A stretch of 64,000 nucleotides of DNA from Bog-473 sp963788585 (GCA_963788585.1 CAWBHA010000005.1:62001-126000); one strand, 5' to 3'. Positions 52,440 through 61,859 are shown, counted from the first letter of the stretch. The notes: generated from the sequence alone by a model not told the origin. Translations and numbers: made by a program.

Positions 52440-52544
52440 CAAGTGCCCGATTGCCAAGTGCCCGAGCGCCAATTCTGCGAACGCTCATTGTCCGAGCGCT
52501 CATTGTCCGAGCGCTAATTGTCGGAGCGCTAATTGTCCGAGTGC
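52440..52544. repeat. 15-bp tandem repeat array, seven copies
   Basis: Seven consecutive 15-base units (for example TCATTGTCCGAGCGC at 52485 and 52500, TAATTGTCGGAGCGC at 52515) run from 52440 to 52544. The array fills the gap between ispG and proS, and the last unit supplies the ispG C-terminus and stop. Units diverge toward the proS side. On the minus strand each unit would read R-S-D-N-(E or stop). Confidence 0.9.
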
Positions 52545-53758
52545 CGCCTGATGATCTCGATCTTCTCCGACGTGTGGTTGGGATCGTCGCCCGTCACCTC
52601 GAGCAGCGCTCGCCGGTCGGCTTCCGCCTCGGCCTCGGCCCCGCTGTCGGCCGCGGCGATGCGCGCCTCGACCCCCTCTTCGACCAGTCGCTCGGCCTCG
52701 GCGACGAGCGCCTGCACCATGTCCGCCTCGGGCACGACGCGGATGATCTTCCCGCGGATGAAGAGGTGGCCCTTCTGCTTGCCCGCCGCGATGCCGATGT
52801 CGGCCTCGCGTGCCTCGCCCGGGCCGTTCACGACGCAACCCATGACCGCCACCTGGATCGGCAGCTGCAGCTTCTCGAGTGCCTCCTGCGCCTCGTTCGC
52901 CACCGCGATGACGTCGACCTGGGCCCGGCCGCACGAAGGACAGGCGATGAGGTCGAGACCCTTTCGCTCGCGCAGCCCGAGGGACTCGAGGAGCTGGCGG
53001 CCTGCTCGTGCCTCCTCCACCGGGTCGGCCGTGAGCGAGTAGCGAATGGTGTCACCGATCCCCTCGGCCAGCAGCGTGCCGATGCCCGCGGTGCCCTTCA
53101 CCAGCCCGCCCGGCGGCGGGCCCGCCTCGGTGACGCCAAGGTGCAAGGGATGGTCGAACGTCTCGGAAGCGAGCCGGTAGGCGGCGATCATCAGGGCGAC
53201 CGACGACGCCTTGACCGAGATCTTGACGTCGTTGAAGCCGACCTCCTCGAAGAGCGCCAGTTCGTTGCGTGCCGACTCGACCAGTGCCTCGGGCGTGGCA
53301 CCGCCGTGCTTTTTGTACAGATCTGGGTGCAGCGAGCCCACGTTGACCCCGATGCGGATCGGGACGCCGCGGTCGCGTGCCTCCGCGGCGACCTGCTTGA
53401 TCTCGGCCTCCTTCCGCAGGTTGCCGGGGTTGAGTCGCAGGCCCTGCACGCCGGCCTCGAGCGCGGCGAGGGCCATCTCGTGATGGAAGTGGATGTCGGC
53501 CACGATCGGCACGGGTGCACGCGGGACGATGTGGGCCAGGCCCTCGGCCGCCGCCTCCTCGTTGCACGTGCAGCGCACGATGTCGGCTCCGGCGGCGGCG
53601 AGTGCGTAGATCTGGGCCAGCGTCCCCTCGACGTCGGCGGTCTTCGTCGTCGTCATCGACTGGACGGTGATGGGGGCACCGTCACCGATGGGCACGCCAC
53701 CCAGGGTGATGCGACGTGTCGGCCGGCGGGACGACAGGAGGGAGGAGGAAAGCTCCAC
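52529..53758 (-). CDS. ispG: 4-hydroxy-3-methylbut-2-enyl-diphosphate synthase IspG
   Basis: [4Fe-4S] enzyme of the MEP isoprenoid pathway. Intact, 409 residues. TIM-barrel segments ITVQSMTTTKTADVEGTLAQ, IVADIHFHHEMALAAL, RLNPGNL and GVNVGSLH; cluster cysteines in LIACPSCGRAQ and VMGCVVNGPGEA. GTG at 53758, 5 bases after the rseP stop. The C-terminus runs into the 15-bp repeat array, which looks to have set the present stop codon. dxr of the same pathway lies two genes upstream. Confidence 0.96.
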   Translation of the reverse strand: MELSSSLLSSRRPTRRITLGGVPIGDGAPITVQSMTTTKTADVEGTLAQIYALAAAGADIVRCTCNEEAAAEGLAHIVPRAPVPIVADIHFHHEMALAALEAGVQGLRLNPGNLRKEAEIKQVAAEARDRGVPIRIGVNVGSLHPDLYKKHGGATPEALVESARNELALFEEVGFNDVKISVKASSVALMIAAYRLASETFDHPLHLGVTEAGPPPGGLVKGTAGIGTLLAEGIGDTIRYSLTADPVEEARAGRQLLESLGLRERKGLDLIACPSCGRAQVDVIAVANEAQEALEKLQLPIQVAVMGCVVNGPGEAREADIGIAAGKQKGHLFIRGKIIRVVPEADMVQALVAEAERLVEEGVEARIAAADSGAEAEAEADRRALLEVTGDDPNHTSEKIEIIRRHSDN

Positions 53759-53763
53759 GGCGA

Positions 53764-55123
53764 TCAGTGCGGCAGCTGGAGCGGATGTGTGATGTCGAGA
53801 TAGACGGCCGAGAGGGCCACGAACGCCAGGATCCCGATGAAGACCGCCGCCACCGGGAACAGCTTGGTGATGTCGGCCCGGTAGTAGGGCTGTCCCTTCT
53901 TGGTACGCACCCACTCGTAGCTGGCGATCGCCACGTGCCCGCCGTCGAGGGGGACCATGGGCAGCATGTTGAGCAACGCAAAGACGATGTTGATGGCAAC
54001 GAGCAACATCAGCACTTCGTAGAAGCTGTTCTGTTCCGCTTGTGCGCCGAGCTGGGCGATCCCCACGATCGACACCGGTCGTGCCGCCGAGCCGGGGTTG
54101 TCGGCCGCCGACTGTCGCGTACTTGGCGTTCGTCAGCTGATGCCAGATGGAGGTGAACCCCGAGGGCGAGAAGAGCTGCCCGATCCCGTGCGCCTCCTGA
54201 TCGGTCACCTGCCACATGGTCGAGAGCGCCGCCCCCGGGGCGGTCAGCGGACTGACGGAAGTCGTGGCCGTCTCGATGTCGACGCCGAGATAGCCGCGGT
54301 TCTCGAGCTTCTGGCCGCCGACCTCGATCCCCTTGCCGCTTTCGGGGGTCGCGTGCAGGTGGACGAGGCGACCGTCTCGCTCGACGCCGAGGGTGAGCGG
54401 CTTGCCGACCGAGGCCCGGACCGTGTCGGTCATCGCATTCGGGTTGTCGAACGTCTTGCCGTTGATGGAGACGATCGTGTCGCCCGGCTTCAGCCCCGCC
54501 AGGGCAGCCGGGGTGGCCTTGCCCGGCCAGTGCTCGAGCGATCCGACCGTGTAGTTGTTCGTCAACTGGCCGTAACCGAAGACGACGATGAGCGCGAGCA
54601 CGAAAGCGATCAGGATGTGCATGACCGATCCGGCCGAGGCGACGACGATCCGCTGGTGGAAGGGCTGCTGCCGGTAGGCGCGCGCCTCGTCCTCCTCGGG
54701 AACCTCCTCCGTGGAAGTGAAGCCGGTGATGCGGACGTAGCCACCGGCGGGAATCGCCTTCACGCCGTACTCGGTCTCGCCGCGCCGAACGGACCAGAGC
54801 CGGGGCCCGAACCCGACGAAGTACTCGGTGACCTTCATGCCCGCCCGCTTGGCCGTGACGAAGTGCCCCAGCTCGTGCAGCATCACGATGGCCACCAGGA
54901 TCACGATGAAGAGGAGCAGATCACCCCAACCCATCAGGATGAAGATCGCCGTGATGAGGGCCAGCCCGACCAGCAACTGGAGGACGCGGGCCGGGTTGTT
55001 CGACGCCGTCTCGTCCGGCGCGGTGGGCACCGCGGGCACGTCGGGCGAGTCGGGCGCGTCAGCCGAAGGCTCCCTAGGCTCGCCCTGCCCTCCCGGCGCG
55101 GCGTCCTTCTCGGTGAGCGTCAT
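53764..55123 (-). CDS. rseP: RseP/Rip1-type site-2 metalloprotease (frame broken once)
   Basis: Membrane zinc protease for regulated intramembrane proteolysis. About 453 codons. An acidic N-terminal tail, then helix 1 with H-E-x-x-H (VMLHELGHFVTAKRAGMKV), GFGPRLWSVRRGETEYGVKAIPAGGYVRI, a PDZ domain (ALAGLKPGDTIVSINGKTF), and after a shift near 54108 the last helices with the third ligand in LLNMLPMVPLDGGHVA. It could release sigma factors by cutting anti-sigma factors such as the one at 2237-3055. It sits between dxr and ispG, as in most bacteria. Confidence 0.94.
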
Positions 55124-55136
55124 GGCCCCCTCAACG

Positions 55137-56306
55137 CTACCCGGCGCTTCCGGGCCCCGGGCGTCGCTCCACGATGGTGCGGGCCCGCCGCCGCGCCTCG
55201 GCGTCCGCCACCAACACGGCTTCCACCTGGTCCACGGGGTCGTCGACCCACGCCTCGAGGGTCTCCTCCACGACGTCGGCGATGGCGGCCCACCCCAACG
55301 CACCGTCGAGGAAGGCCGAAACGGCCACCTCGTTGGCCGCGCTGAGCCACGCCGGAGCGGACCCGCCGCGGCGGCCCGCCTCGTAGGCGAGGCCGATGCA
55401 GCGGAAGACGGCGCGGTCGGGCGGCTCGAAGGTCAACTGGCGCGGCTGCGACCAGTCGAGCGCGCCGAAAGGGGCAGCAACCCGGTCGGGCCACCCGAGC
55501 GCGTAGCCGATGGGCAACCGCATGTCGGGGTCCGACAGCTGTGCCAGCGTGGATCCGTCGCGTAGCTCGACCATGGAATGCACCACGGACTGGGGGTGCA
55601 CGACGATGTCGATGCGGTCGTAGTCGATGCCGAAGAGCTCATGGGCCTCGATCACCTCGAGTCCCTTGTTCATCAGTGTCGACGAGTCGATGGTGATCTT
55701 CGGCCCCATCGACCACGTCGGGTGCGCCAATGCGTCGGCCACGGTGACGGAGCCGAGCCTCTCCTCGGGCCAGCCGCGGAAGGGACCGCCCGAGGCCGTC
55801 AGGAGCAGCCGGGCCACCTCGCTGGTCCCCTGGACGCACGCCAGACACTGGTGCAGGGCGCAGTGCTCGGAGTCGACGGGGACGATCTCGGCCCCGGGGG
55901 TGCGGCGCGCCTTCTGCACAACCGGAGCCCCGGCGATGAGCGACTCCTTGTTGGCCAGCGCGAGTCGCTTGCCCGCCTCGAGCGCGGCCATCGTCACGGG
56001 CAGCCCGGCGAAGCCGACCACCGCGTTCAGCACCACGTCGGCCCCACTCGCGGCGGCGGTCGTTCCTTCCTCCCCCACCAGGACCTCGGTGTCGGAAGGC
56101 ATGGCATCGCGCACCTCGTCGTAGCACGAGGGGTCACCGATCACGACCAGCGACGGGGTGAACTCGGCCGCCTGCGCCACCAGCTCGACGGCGGAATGGT
56201 GGGCCGCCAGCGCATAGACGCGGAAGCGCTCGGGCTCGCGCCGTATGACGTCGAGCGCCTGGGTGCCGACCGAGCCCGTGGAACCCATCAGGCTGACGGT
56301 GCGCAT
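55137..56306 (-). CDS. dxr: 1-deoxy-D-xylulose 5-phosphate reductoisomerase
   Basis: First committed enzyme of the MEP pathway. Intact, 389 residues. NADPH motif LMGSTGSVGTQALDVI; ALANKESLIAGAPVV; metal/substrate segment VPVDSEHCALHQCL (the more usual form is SEHSAIFQCL); TASGGPFRGW; HPTWSMGPKITIDSSTLMNKGLEVIEAH in parts; and the C-terminal helical domain. 4 bases after the cdsA stop. Confidence 0.96.
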   Translation of the reverse strand: MRTVSLMGSTGSVGTQALDVIRREPERFRVYALAAHHSAVELVAQAAEFTPSLVVIGDPSCYDEVRDAMPSDTEVLVGEEGTTAAASGADVVLNAVVGFAGLPVTMAALEAGKRLALANKESLIAGAPVVQKARRTPGAEIVPVDSEHCALHQCLACVQGTSEVARLLLTASGGPFRGWPEERLGSVTVADALAHPTWSMGPKITIDSSTLMNKGLEVIEAHELFGIDYDRIDIVVHPQSVVHSMVELRDGSTLAQLSDPDMRLPIGYALGWPDRVAAPFGALDWSQPRQLTFEPPDRAVFRCIGLAYEAGRRGGSAPAWLSAANEVAVSAFLDGALGWAAIADVVEETLEAWVDDPVDQVEAVLVADAEARRRARTIVERRPGPGSAG

Positions 56307-56310
56307 CAGC

Positions 56311-57930
56311 TCACCCGAGGTGCAACGCCTTGACCACGAAGTACGTGGCGGGGATCACGAACAGGAGCCCGTCGACACGGTCGAGGATGCCACCGTGGCC
56401 GGGCAGGATGCGGCCCATGTCCTTGACCCCGAGGTGCCGCTTGATCATCGATTGGCTCAGGTCGCCGAGCGGCGCCACGATCGCCACCACGACGCCGTAG
56501 AGCGCGGCCTTGCTCACGGTCCAGGGGTGGATGAAGTGGACCACGATGACCGAGACGAGGATGGCTGCGACCGCGCCGCCGATCAGCCCCTCCCAGCTCT
56601 TGTTGGGGCTGATGGAGGGGGCCAGCTGGTGGCGTCCCATGGCGGAGCCGACGAGCAGGGACGCGACGTCGTCGGTCACGGTCACGATGACGGCGGCCAG
56701 GATGAAGGCGATCCCGTGGCGGTCCGGGAACAGGGTGGGGTCGAGCAGGAGCGCGGCGAACGACCCGAAGGCACCCACCCAGACGAAGACGAAGACGGTC
56801 GACGTGATGCCCGAGACCGGCTCCGCCCCCGGTTCCACCCGGGCCAGGTACCAGATGAACGAGCCGGCGACGAGCAGCACGAGGACCAGCGGCAGGGCTG
56901 CGACGCCCTTGTTGTAGGTCTCGATGAGGAGCGAGAGGACGGCGACCAGGCCGAGCAGCGTCGCCGGGTGGTAGTGGGCCCGCCGGAAGGCGGCGTACGC
57001 CTCCGCGGTGGCGAGCAGCAAGACCACCGAGACGATGACCATGGTGGCGACGTTGCCCGCGGCGAAGCACACCAGCGCGGCGATGCCCAGCAGCACGCCG
57101 CTGCCGATCGCCACACGCATGTCGCGCCCGCCCGTACCGGCGGTGCTGACGTTGCCGGTGCGGACGTTCCCGCCCGATCGACTCGTGCGCGGCGACCGCA
57201 CCTGCTGGTTCACCTCGGGCGGTTCCGGCGGACTCAGGCGGGACGCGGCGACAGCTGACGCCGCTGCGGTGACGGGCGAGGCGACGCGCGGCGCCACCTC
57301 AGCCGGTTCGAAGTCCGACTCGTCGGGCTGCTCGTCGAACCCCAGAAGGTCGGCGCGGGGCTCGGCGCGGGCGTGGGCCGGCGCGGGTTCGGGCTGGACT
57401 CCGGGCTCGGGCGGGATCACCAGCGTGTCGTCCGACTCGAAGTGCCAGGGCTGGCGCTCGTCGTCGCTCTGCTCGAGCCGCTCACCCAGCAGCGCGCCGA
57501 CCGCGGGCAGGTCGTCGGAGAGCATGGCGGGCTCGAAGACCTCTTCCTGGGCCTCCCAGTCCGTCTCCTCCTCGCGCCACGTCGGCGGCGACACCGGCTG
57601 CTCGCCGCCGTTAGTGCGATCGAGCACGGCGGGCACCTGGCCCGTCGGCGCGTCGTTCCAGTGCGGAAGCTCGGGATGCTCCTCGGCGACCGGCCCGGTG
57701 ACCTCGCGGACGGCGTCCCCCGCCGGTTCGGCCCCGATGATGCGCACCCGGCCCGAGTGGTAGCTCGGGGGGTCCTCGTCGATGCCTGGGTCGTCCGGCT
57801 CACCGAAGCCGTGCACGCCGTCCTCGGGATCGTCGTCGAGGCCGTTGTCGTAGGCGCTGTCGAAGCCGCTCCCGACGCCGTTGTCGACGCCGTTCCCTAC
57901 GCCCTCGTATTCGTCGCTGTCGTCGGACAT
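56311..57930 (-). CDS. cdsA: phosphatidate cytidylyltransferase with long acidic N-terminal extension
   Basis: Makes CDP-diacylglycerol for phospholipids. The C-terminal 270 residues hold about eight membrane helices and the CDP-DG synthetase signature (SMIKRHLGVKDMGRILPGHGGILDRVD, in two parts around residues 480-510). The first 270 residues are acidic, Pro/Glu/Asp-rich, low-complexity and absent from most homologues, though such extensions occur in actinobacteria. They could act as an interaction platform. Intact; the stop is 4 bases before dxr. Confidence 0.93.
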   Translation of the reverse strand: MSDDSDEYEGVGNGVDNGVGSGFDSAYDNGLDDDPEDGVHGFGEPDDPGIDEDPPSYHSGRVRIIGAEPAGDAVREVTGPVAEEHPELPHWNDAPTGQVPAVLDRTNGGEQPVSPPTWREEETDWEAQEEVFEPAMLSDDLPAVGALLGERLEQSDDERQPWHFESDDTLVIPPEPGVQPEPAPAHARAEPRADLLGFDEQPDESDFEPAEVAPRVASPVTAAASAVAASRLSPPEPPEVNQQVRSPRTSRSGGNVRTGNVSTAGTGGRDMRVAIGSGVLLGIAALVCFAAGNVATMVIVSVVLLLATAEAYAAFRRAHYHPATLLGLVAVLSLLIETYNKGVAALPLVLVLLVAGSFIWYLARVEPGAEPVSGITSTVFVFVWVGAFGSFAALLLDPTLFPDRHGIAFILAAVIVTVTDDVASLLVGSAMGRHQLAPSISPNKSWEGLIGGAVAAILVSVIVVHFIHPWTVSKAALYGVVVAIVAPLGDLSQSMIKRHLGVKDMGRILPGHGGILDRVDGLLFVIPATYFVVKALHLG

Positions 57931-57944
57931 GTCTCGTCGCCCCC

Positions 57945-58514
57945 TCAGACCTGGAGCAGTTCTTGCTCTTTGTTGGAGAGCAATTGGTCGATCACTGCGA
58001 CCTGTTCGTGGGTGATCTTCTCGAGGTCCTTCTCGACGCGTTCCAACTCGTCCGTCGAGAGCTCACCGTCCTTCTGCAGTGCTTCGAGCTCGTGGCGCCC
58101 CGCGCGGCGTAGGTTGCGCACCGCCACCTTGCCCTCCTCGGCTTTGTGCCGCACGACCTTGACCAGCTCCTTGCGGCGCTCTTCGGTCAGCGGCGGAAAC
58201 GCCAGGCGGATCACGGTGCCATCGTTGGTCGGGTTGATCCCCAAGTCCGAAGCCATGATGGCCTTCTCGACGGCCCCCAGCGACCCCTTGTCGTAGGGCG
58301 AGATGACCAACAGCATCGCATCCGGGACACTGAATCCCGCCAGTTGCCGGAGTGGTGTGGGGGTGCCGTAGTAGTCCACGAGGAGCGGCTCGAGCAGCGC
58401 AGAGGAGGCACGGCCGGTCCGGACGTTGCCCATCTCGTGCCGGACGTGCTCGATGGCCTTGGCCATCTTCTCCCGGGTGTCGTCCTTCACCAGGCCGGCG
58501 AGGTCGTCGTCCAT
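57945..58514 (-). CDS. frr: ribosome recycling factor
   Basis: Splits post-termination ribosomes with EF-G. Intact, 189 residues, the normal two-domain form: MAKAIEHVRHEMGNVRTGRA, SPYDKGSLGAVEKAIMASDL, LTEERRKELVKVVRHKAEEG and VRNLRRAGRHELEAL. The ATG shares one base with the pyrH stop. Confidence 0.97.
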   Translation of the reverse strand: MDDDLAGLVKDDTREKMAKAIEHVRHEMGNVRTGRASSALLEPLLVDYYGTPTPLRQLAGFSVPDAMLLVISPYDKGSLGAVEKAIMASDLGINPTNDGTVIRLAFPPLTEERRKELVKVVRHKAEEGKVAVRNLRRAGRHELEALQKDGELSTDELERVEKDLEKITHEQVAVIDQLLSNKEQELLQV

Positions 58515-59233
58515 CAGCGGACCAGCGTACCGATCTGCTCGCCGCTGAGCGCACGAGGGATGTTGCCGGGGATCATGAGGTCGAAAACCCGGATAGGCAG
58601 GTTGTTGTCCTTACAGAAGGTGATGGCCGTCAGATCCATCACCCGAAGGTCGCGGTTGATGACCTCCATGAAGGAAATCTCGTCGTAGCGGGTGGCTGTC
58701 GGGTCGATCTTGGGGTCGGCGCTATAGACGCCGTCGACCCCCGAATGGGTGCCCTTGCAGAGGAGCTCGGCACCGATCTCGGCCGCGCGGAGGGCCGCGG
58801 GGGTGTCGGTCGTGAAGAACGGGTTGCCCATGCCGGCGGCGAAGATGACGATGCGGCCCTTCTCGAGATGCCGGATGGCCCGGCGGCGGATGTAGGGCTC
58901 CGCCACTTCCGCCATGGACAGCGCGCTCAGCACGCGCGTCGGCTGACCCTGCTGTTCGAGCGCGTCCTGCAGTGCCAGCGAGTTGATCACGGTCCCGAGC
59001 ATGCCCATGGTGTCCGAGGTGGCCCGATCCATGCCGCCGCTCTCACCGGTGGTGCCGCGCCAGATGTTGCCGCCGCCCACCACGACCGCCAACTCCAGGC
59101 CGCCACCGTCCATGGCGCGCCCCATCTCCTTGGCCATGCGCTCGACGGTGGCGGCATCGATGGTCTCGTCGGATGCGGCGGAGGCAAGCGCCTCCCCCGA
59201 CATCTTGAGGACGATCCGGCGCGGTTCTCCCAC
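58514..59233 (-). CDS. pyrH: UMP kinase PyrH
   Basis: Phosphorylates UMP to UDP; bacterial amino-acid-kinase fold, 239 residues, intact. LKMSGEALA at the N-terminus, VVGGGNIWRG, MLGTVINSLALQDALE, GNPFFTTDTPAALRAAEIGA and DGVYSADPK are characteristic. 11 bases after tsf. Confidence 0.97.
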   Translation of the reverse strand: MGEPRRIVLKMSGEALASAASDETIDAATVERMAKEMGRAMDGGGLELAVVVGGGNIWRGTTGESGGMDRATSDTMGMLGTVINSLALQDALEQQGQPTRVLSALSMAEVAEPYIRRRAIRHLEKGRIVIFAAGMGNPFFTTDTPAALRAAEIGAELLCKGTHSGVDGVYSADPKIDPTATRYDEISFMEVINRDLRVMDLTAITFCKDNNLPIRVFDLMIPGNIPRALSGEQIGTLVR

Positions 59234-59244
59234 GATCCCGCGCG

Positions 59245-60033
59245 TCAGGCTCCGACGACGACCTGCGCGAACGCGACGATGCGCGCCGAGCCGAGCAGCG
59301 CGGTGATCGTCTGCTTCTCGTCGCGTACGTAGGCTTGGTCGAGCAGCACGCGCTCCTTGAACCAGCCCGTCAGGCGCCCTTCGACGATCTTCCCGAGCGC
59401 CGCGTCCGGCTTGCCCTCGTTGCGCGAGATCGTCTCGAGCGTGGCGCGCTCGGCGGCGACCTCGGCCTCGGGCACCTCGTCACGACTCAGGTACATCGGC
59501 TTGGTGAACGCGATGTGCACAGCGATGTCGTGCGCCAGCTCGTCGGATCCGTCCTCGAGCACGACCGCTACTGCGTTGACGCCCCGGCCCGCCTGGCGGT
59601 GCAGGTAGGTGTCGAGGATTTGCCCGGGCGCGGCCACCAGACGCCGGACCCGCCCGACAGAGATGTTCTCCTTGAGGGTGGCGCGCAGCCGGTCGATCTC
59701 GTCGTCGAGCTCGGCGTCCTCGCCCTTGGCGGCCACCAGTGCAGCCAGCTCGTCGGCCAGGGCTACGAACTCCTCGGCCTTGGCCACGAAGTCGGTCTCA
59801 CAGCGGAGTTCGACCACGGCGGCCGCATCACCCGAACGGGCGACGGCGACGGCGCCCTCCGACGCCTCGCGGTCGGTCCGCTTGGCCGCACCCGCCATGC
59901 CCTTCTCCCGGAGGATCTGGGCGGCCTTCTCGATGTCGCCACCCGCCTCTTCCAGCGCGTTCCTGCAGTCGAGCATCCCCGCACCGGTGATCCGGCGTAG
60001 CTCGGCGACGTCCTTGGCGGTGTAGTTCGCCAC
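59245..60033 (-). CDS. tsf: elongation factor Ts
   Basis: Guanine-nucleotide exchange factor for EF-Tu, 262 residues, intact. N-terminal UBA-like AKDVAELRRITGAGMLDCRNAL, core ELRCETDFVAKAEEF (the TDFV contact), HIAFTKPMYLSRDEVP. GTG at 60033, with only 2 bases from the rpsB stop, shorter than the usual spacing. Confidence 0.97.
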   Translation of the reverse strand: MANYTAKDVAELRRITGAGMLDCRNALEEAGGDIEKAAQILREKGMAGAAKRTDREASEGAVAVARSGDAAAVVELRCETDFVAKAEEFVALADELAALVAAKGEDAELDDEIDRLRATLKENISVGRVRRLVAAPGQILDTYLHRQAGRGVNAVAVVLEDGSDELAHDIAVHIAFTKPMYLSRDEVPEAEVAAERATLETISRNEGKPDAALGKIVEGRLTGWFKERVLLDQAYVRDEKQTITALLGSARIVAFAQVVVGA

Positions 60034-60035
60034 GG

Positions 60036-60830
60036 TCAGGCCACCTCCACCGGTTCTGGCGGGGTGTGCACGCGACGCGGTCGGGGTGCCGGCGAGCTGC
60101 CGCCCTCCTCGGCCGGCGCGGCCGGCGTCATCTGCCGCCGATGCTCGGAGACGAAGCGCCCCTCGACGACTGCGTCGGCAATGACCCGGCACATGAGCGA
60201 GCCGGAGCGGATCGCGTCGTCGTTCCCCGGGATCACGTAGTCGATGACGTCGGGGTCGCAGTTGGTGTCGACGACCGCGACCACGGGGAGACCGAGCTTG
60301 CGCGCCTCGGTGACGGCGATGTGCTCCTTCTTCGTGTCGATGACGAAGACGGCATTGGGGAGCCGGTCCAGGTGGGCGATCCCGCCCAGGTTGCGACTCA
60401 GCTTCTCGAGCTCGCGGGTGTGCTGCAACGCTTCCCGCTTCGGCATGCCGTCGAAGTCACCGGCCGCCTGCATGGCCCGCAGCTCTTGCATGCGCTTGAC
60501 CCGCCCCGAGACCGTGGCGAAGTTCGTCAGCATGCCGCCGAGCCAGCGCTGGTTGACGTAAGGCATCCCGCACGCCTCGGCGTACTCGGCCACGGGTCCC
60601 TGCGTCTGTTTCTTGGTCCCCACGAACATGATCGTGCCGCCGTCCGCGACGAGATCCCGGACGAAGGAGTAGGCGGACTCGACCCCGCTCAGGGTCTTGC
60701 GCAGGTCGATGAGATAGATCCCGTTGCGCTCACCCAGGATGAAGCGCTTCATCTTCGGGTTCCATCGCCGCGTCTGATGGCCGAAATGGACTCCGGCCTC
60801 CAGGAGCTGTCGCATGGAAACGACGGCCAT
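60036..60830 (-). CDS. rpsB: 30S ribosomal protein S2
   Basis: 264 residues, intact: RQLLEAGVHFGHQTRRWNPK, RNGIYLIDLRKTL, VGTKKQTQGPV, VNQRWLGGMLTN, VVDTNCDPDVIDYVIPGNDD. The C-terminal 40 residues are a Pro/Arg tail. The ATG has GGAGGAA about 8 bases upstream. It heads the long leftward chain. Confidence 0.97.
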   Translation of the reverse strand: MAVVSMRQLLEAGVHFGHQTRRWNPKMKRFILGERNGIYLIDLRKTLSGVESAYSFVRDLVADGGTIMFVGTKKQTQGPVAEYAEACGMPYVNQRWLGGMLTNFATVSGRVKRMQELRAMQAAGDFDGMPKREALQHTRELEKLSRNLGGIAHLDRLPNAVFVIDTKKEHIAVTEARKLGLPVVAVVDTNCDPDVIDYVIPGNDDAIRSGSLMCRVIADAVVEGRFVSEHRRQMTPAAPAEEGGSSPAPRPRRVHTPPEPVEVA

Positions 60831-60868
60831 AGAGATGTTCCTCCAGTCGGTTGCTCCCCTGGCGCAGC

Positions 60869-60885
60869 GCCGCCTCGGAGGCGGC
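60869..60885 (-). promoter_or_regulatory. hairpin in the rpsB leader
   Basis: GCCGCCTC-G-GAGGCGGC, an 8-base perfect dyad, lies 39 bases before the rpsB start. It may belong to an S2-responsive leader, which several bacteria use for autoregulation, or may simply be structural. A TAGCAT hexamer at 60951-60956 (minus strand) is a candidate -10. Confidence 0.4.
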
Positions 60886-60985
60886 GACCGTGGATCGCAC
60901 CAGGTGATGTCGGTCAGTGTTGCCACCCACCTCCCTGGTGGGCCGAACCATGCTAGCCGCTCGGCGTGTGCCGCTCAGCGGGGCC

Positions 60986-61846
60986 TCAGGCCCTCGGGTG
61001 GGTGTCCCCGTAGACCGACCGCAGGCGTTCCTTGCTGACGTGCGTGTAGACCTGGGTCGTCGCCAGGCTGGCGTGCCCCAACAGTTCCTGGACCACCCGC
61101 AGGTCGGCCCCGCCGTCGAGGAGGTGGGTGGCGTACGTATGGCGCAGCGCATGAGGGTGCGTGGGCGACGCGGCGCGGCGGTCCAGGATGCGTCGTACGT
61201 CTCTGGGTCCGAGGCGCGATCCGCGTCGGTTCACGAACGCGGCCTCCGATGGTCCCTCCATCTGCTCCCGCCCGTGTGCGAACCAGTCGGCCAGCGTCGC
61301 CACGGCGGCGTCGTGGATGGGTACCCGGCGCTGCTTGGCGCCCTTGCCGAGCACGGTCACCGTCCGGCCGCGCAGGTCGACGTCCCCCCGATCGAGGCCG
61401 CAAAGCTCCGAGACGCGCAACCCGGCGGCGTAGAGGAGCTCGAGCACGGCCAGGTCGCGCCGGTCGAGGGCATCCTGCGCCCCTACGTCGAGCAGAGAGC
61501 TGACTTCCCCACTGGAGAGCACCCGGGGCAGGCGGCCGCCGCCCGAGGGCGCGCGCAGCGAACGAGCCGGATCGGCCGGGAGGCGACCCTGCCGAGTCAG
61601 CCAGGCGAAGTAGCAGCGCAGTGAGGCGGCCTTGCGGGCAATGGTGGCGCGGGCGAGCTTCCTCGTTCCGAGCGACGCCAGGTATCGCCGGAGGTGCAGG
61701 CGGTCGACGCCGTCGGGCGCGAGGACGTCGCTGCGGGACATCCACTCGGCGAAGGCCGAGACGTCGCTGACGTATGCCTTGCGGGTTGCGGCCGAACGAC
61801 CGTTGAGCCACGCCGAAAACCCCGGTAGATCCCAGTTGGGATGCAC
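60986..61846 (-). CDS. xerC: tyrosine recombinase XerC
   Basis: Site-specific recombinase that resolves chromosome dimers with XerD and FtsK. 286 residues. N-terminal SAM-like domain (FSAWLNGRSAATRKAYVSDVSAFAEW); catalytic residues R in GLRVSELCGL, K in VLGKGAKQRRVP, H-x-x-R in HPHALRHTYATHLL, H in LLGHASLATTQ and the nucleophile Y in VYTHV. GTG at 61846 fits the -10 spacing; longer starts would overlap non-coding sequence. Both XerC and its activator FtsK are encoded in this window. Confidence 0.92.
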   Translation of the reverse strand: MHPNWDLPGFSAWLNGRSAATRKAYVSDVSAFAEWMSRSDVLAPDGVDRLHLRRYLASLGTRKLARATIARKAASLRCYFAWLTRQGRLPADPARSLRAPSGGGRLPRVLSSGEVSSLLDVGAQDALDRRDLAVLELLYAAGLRVSELCGLDRGDVDLRGRTVTVLGKGAKQRRVPIHDAAVATLADWFAHGREQMEGPSEAAFVNRRGSRLGPRDVRRILDRRAASPTHPHALRHTYATHLLDGGADLRVVQELLGHASLATTQVYTHVSKERLRSVYGDTHPRA

Positions 61847-61853
61847 GAAACCA

Positions 61854-61859
61854 ACGGTA
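61854..61859 (-). promoter_or_regulatory. -10 element of xerC
   Basis: TACCGT on the minus strand, 7 bases before the GTG at 61846, with no Shine-Dalgarno: a further leaderless-type promoter. Confidence 0.5.

Noticed and set aside
52440..52544. The 15-bp array considered as a CRISPR or iteron origin.
   Set aside because: Units are contiguous without spacers, copy differences increase to one side, and no replication gene is near.
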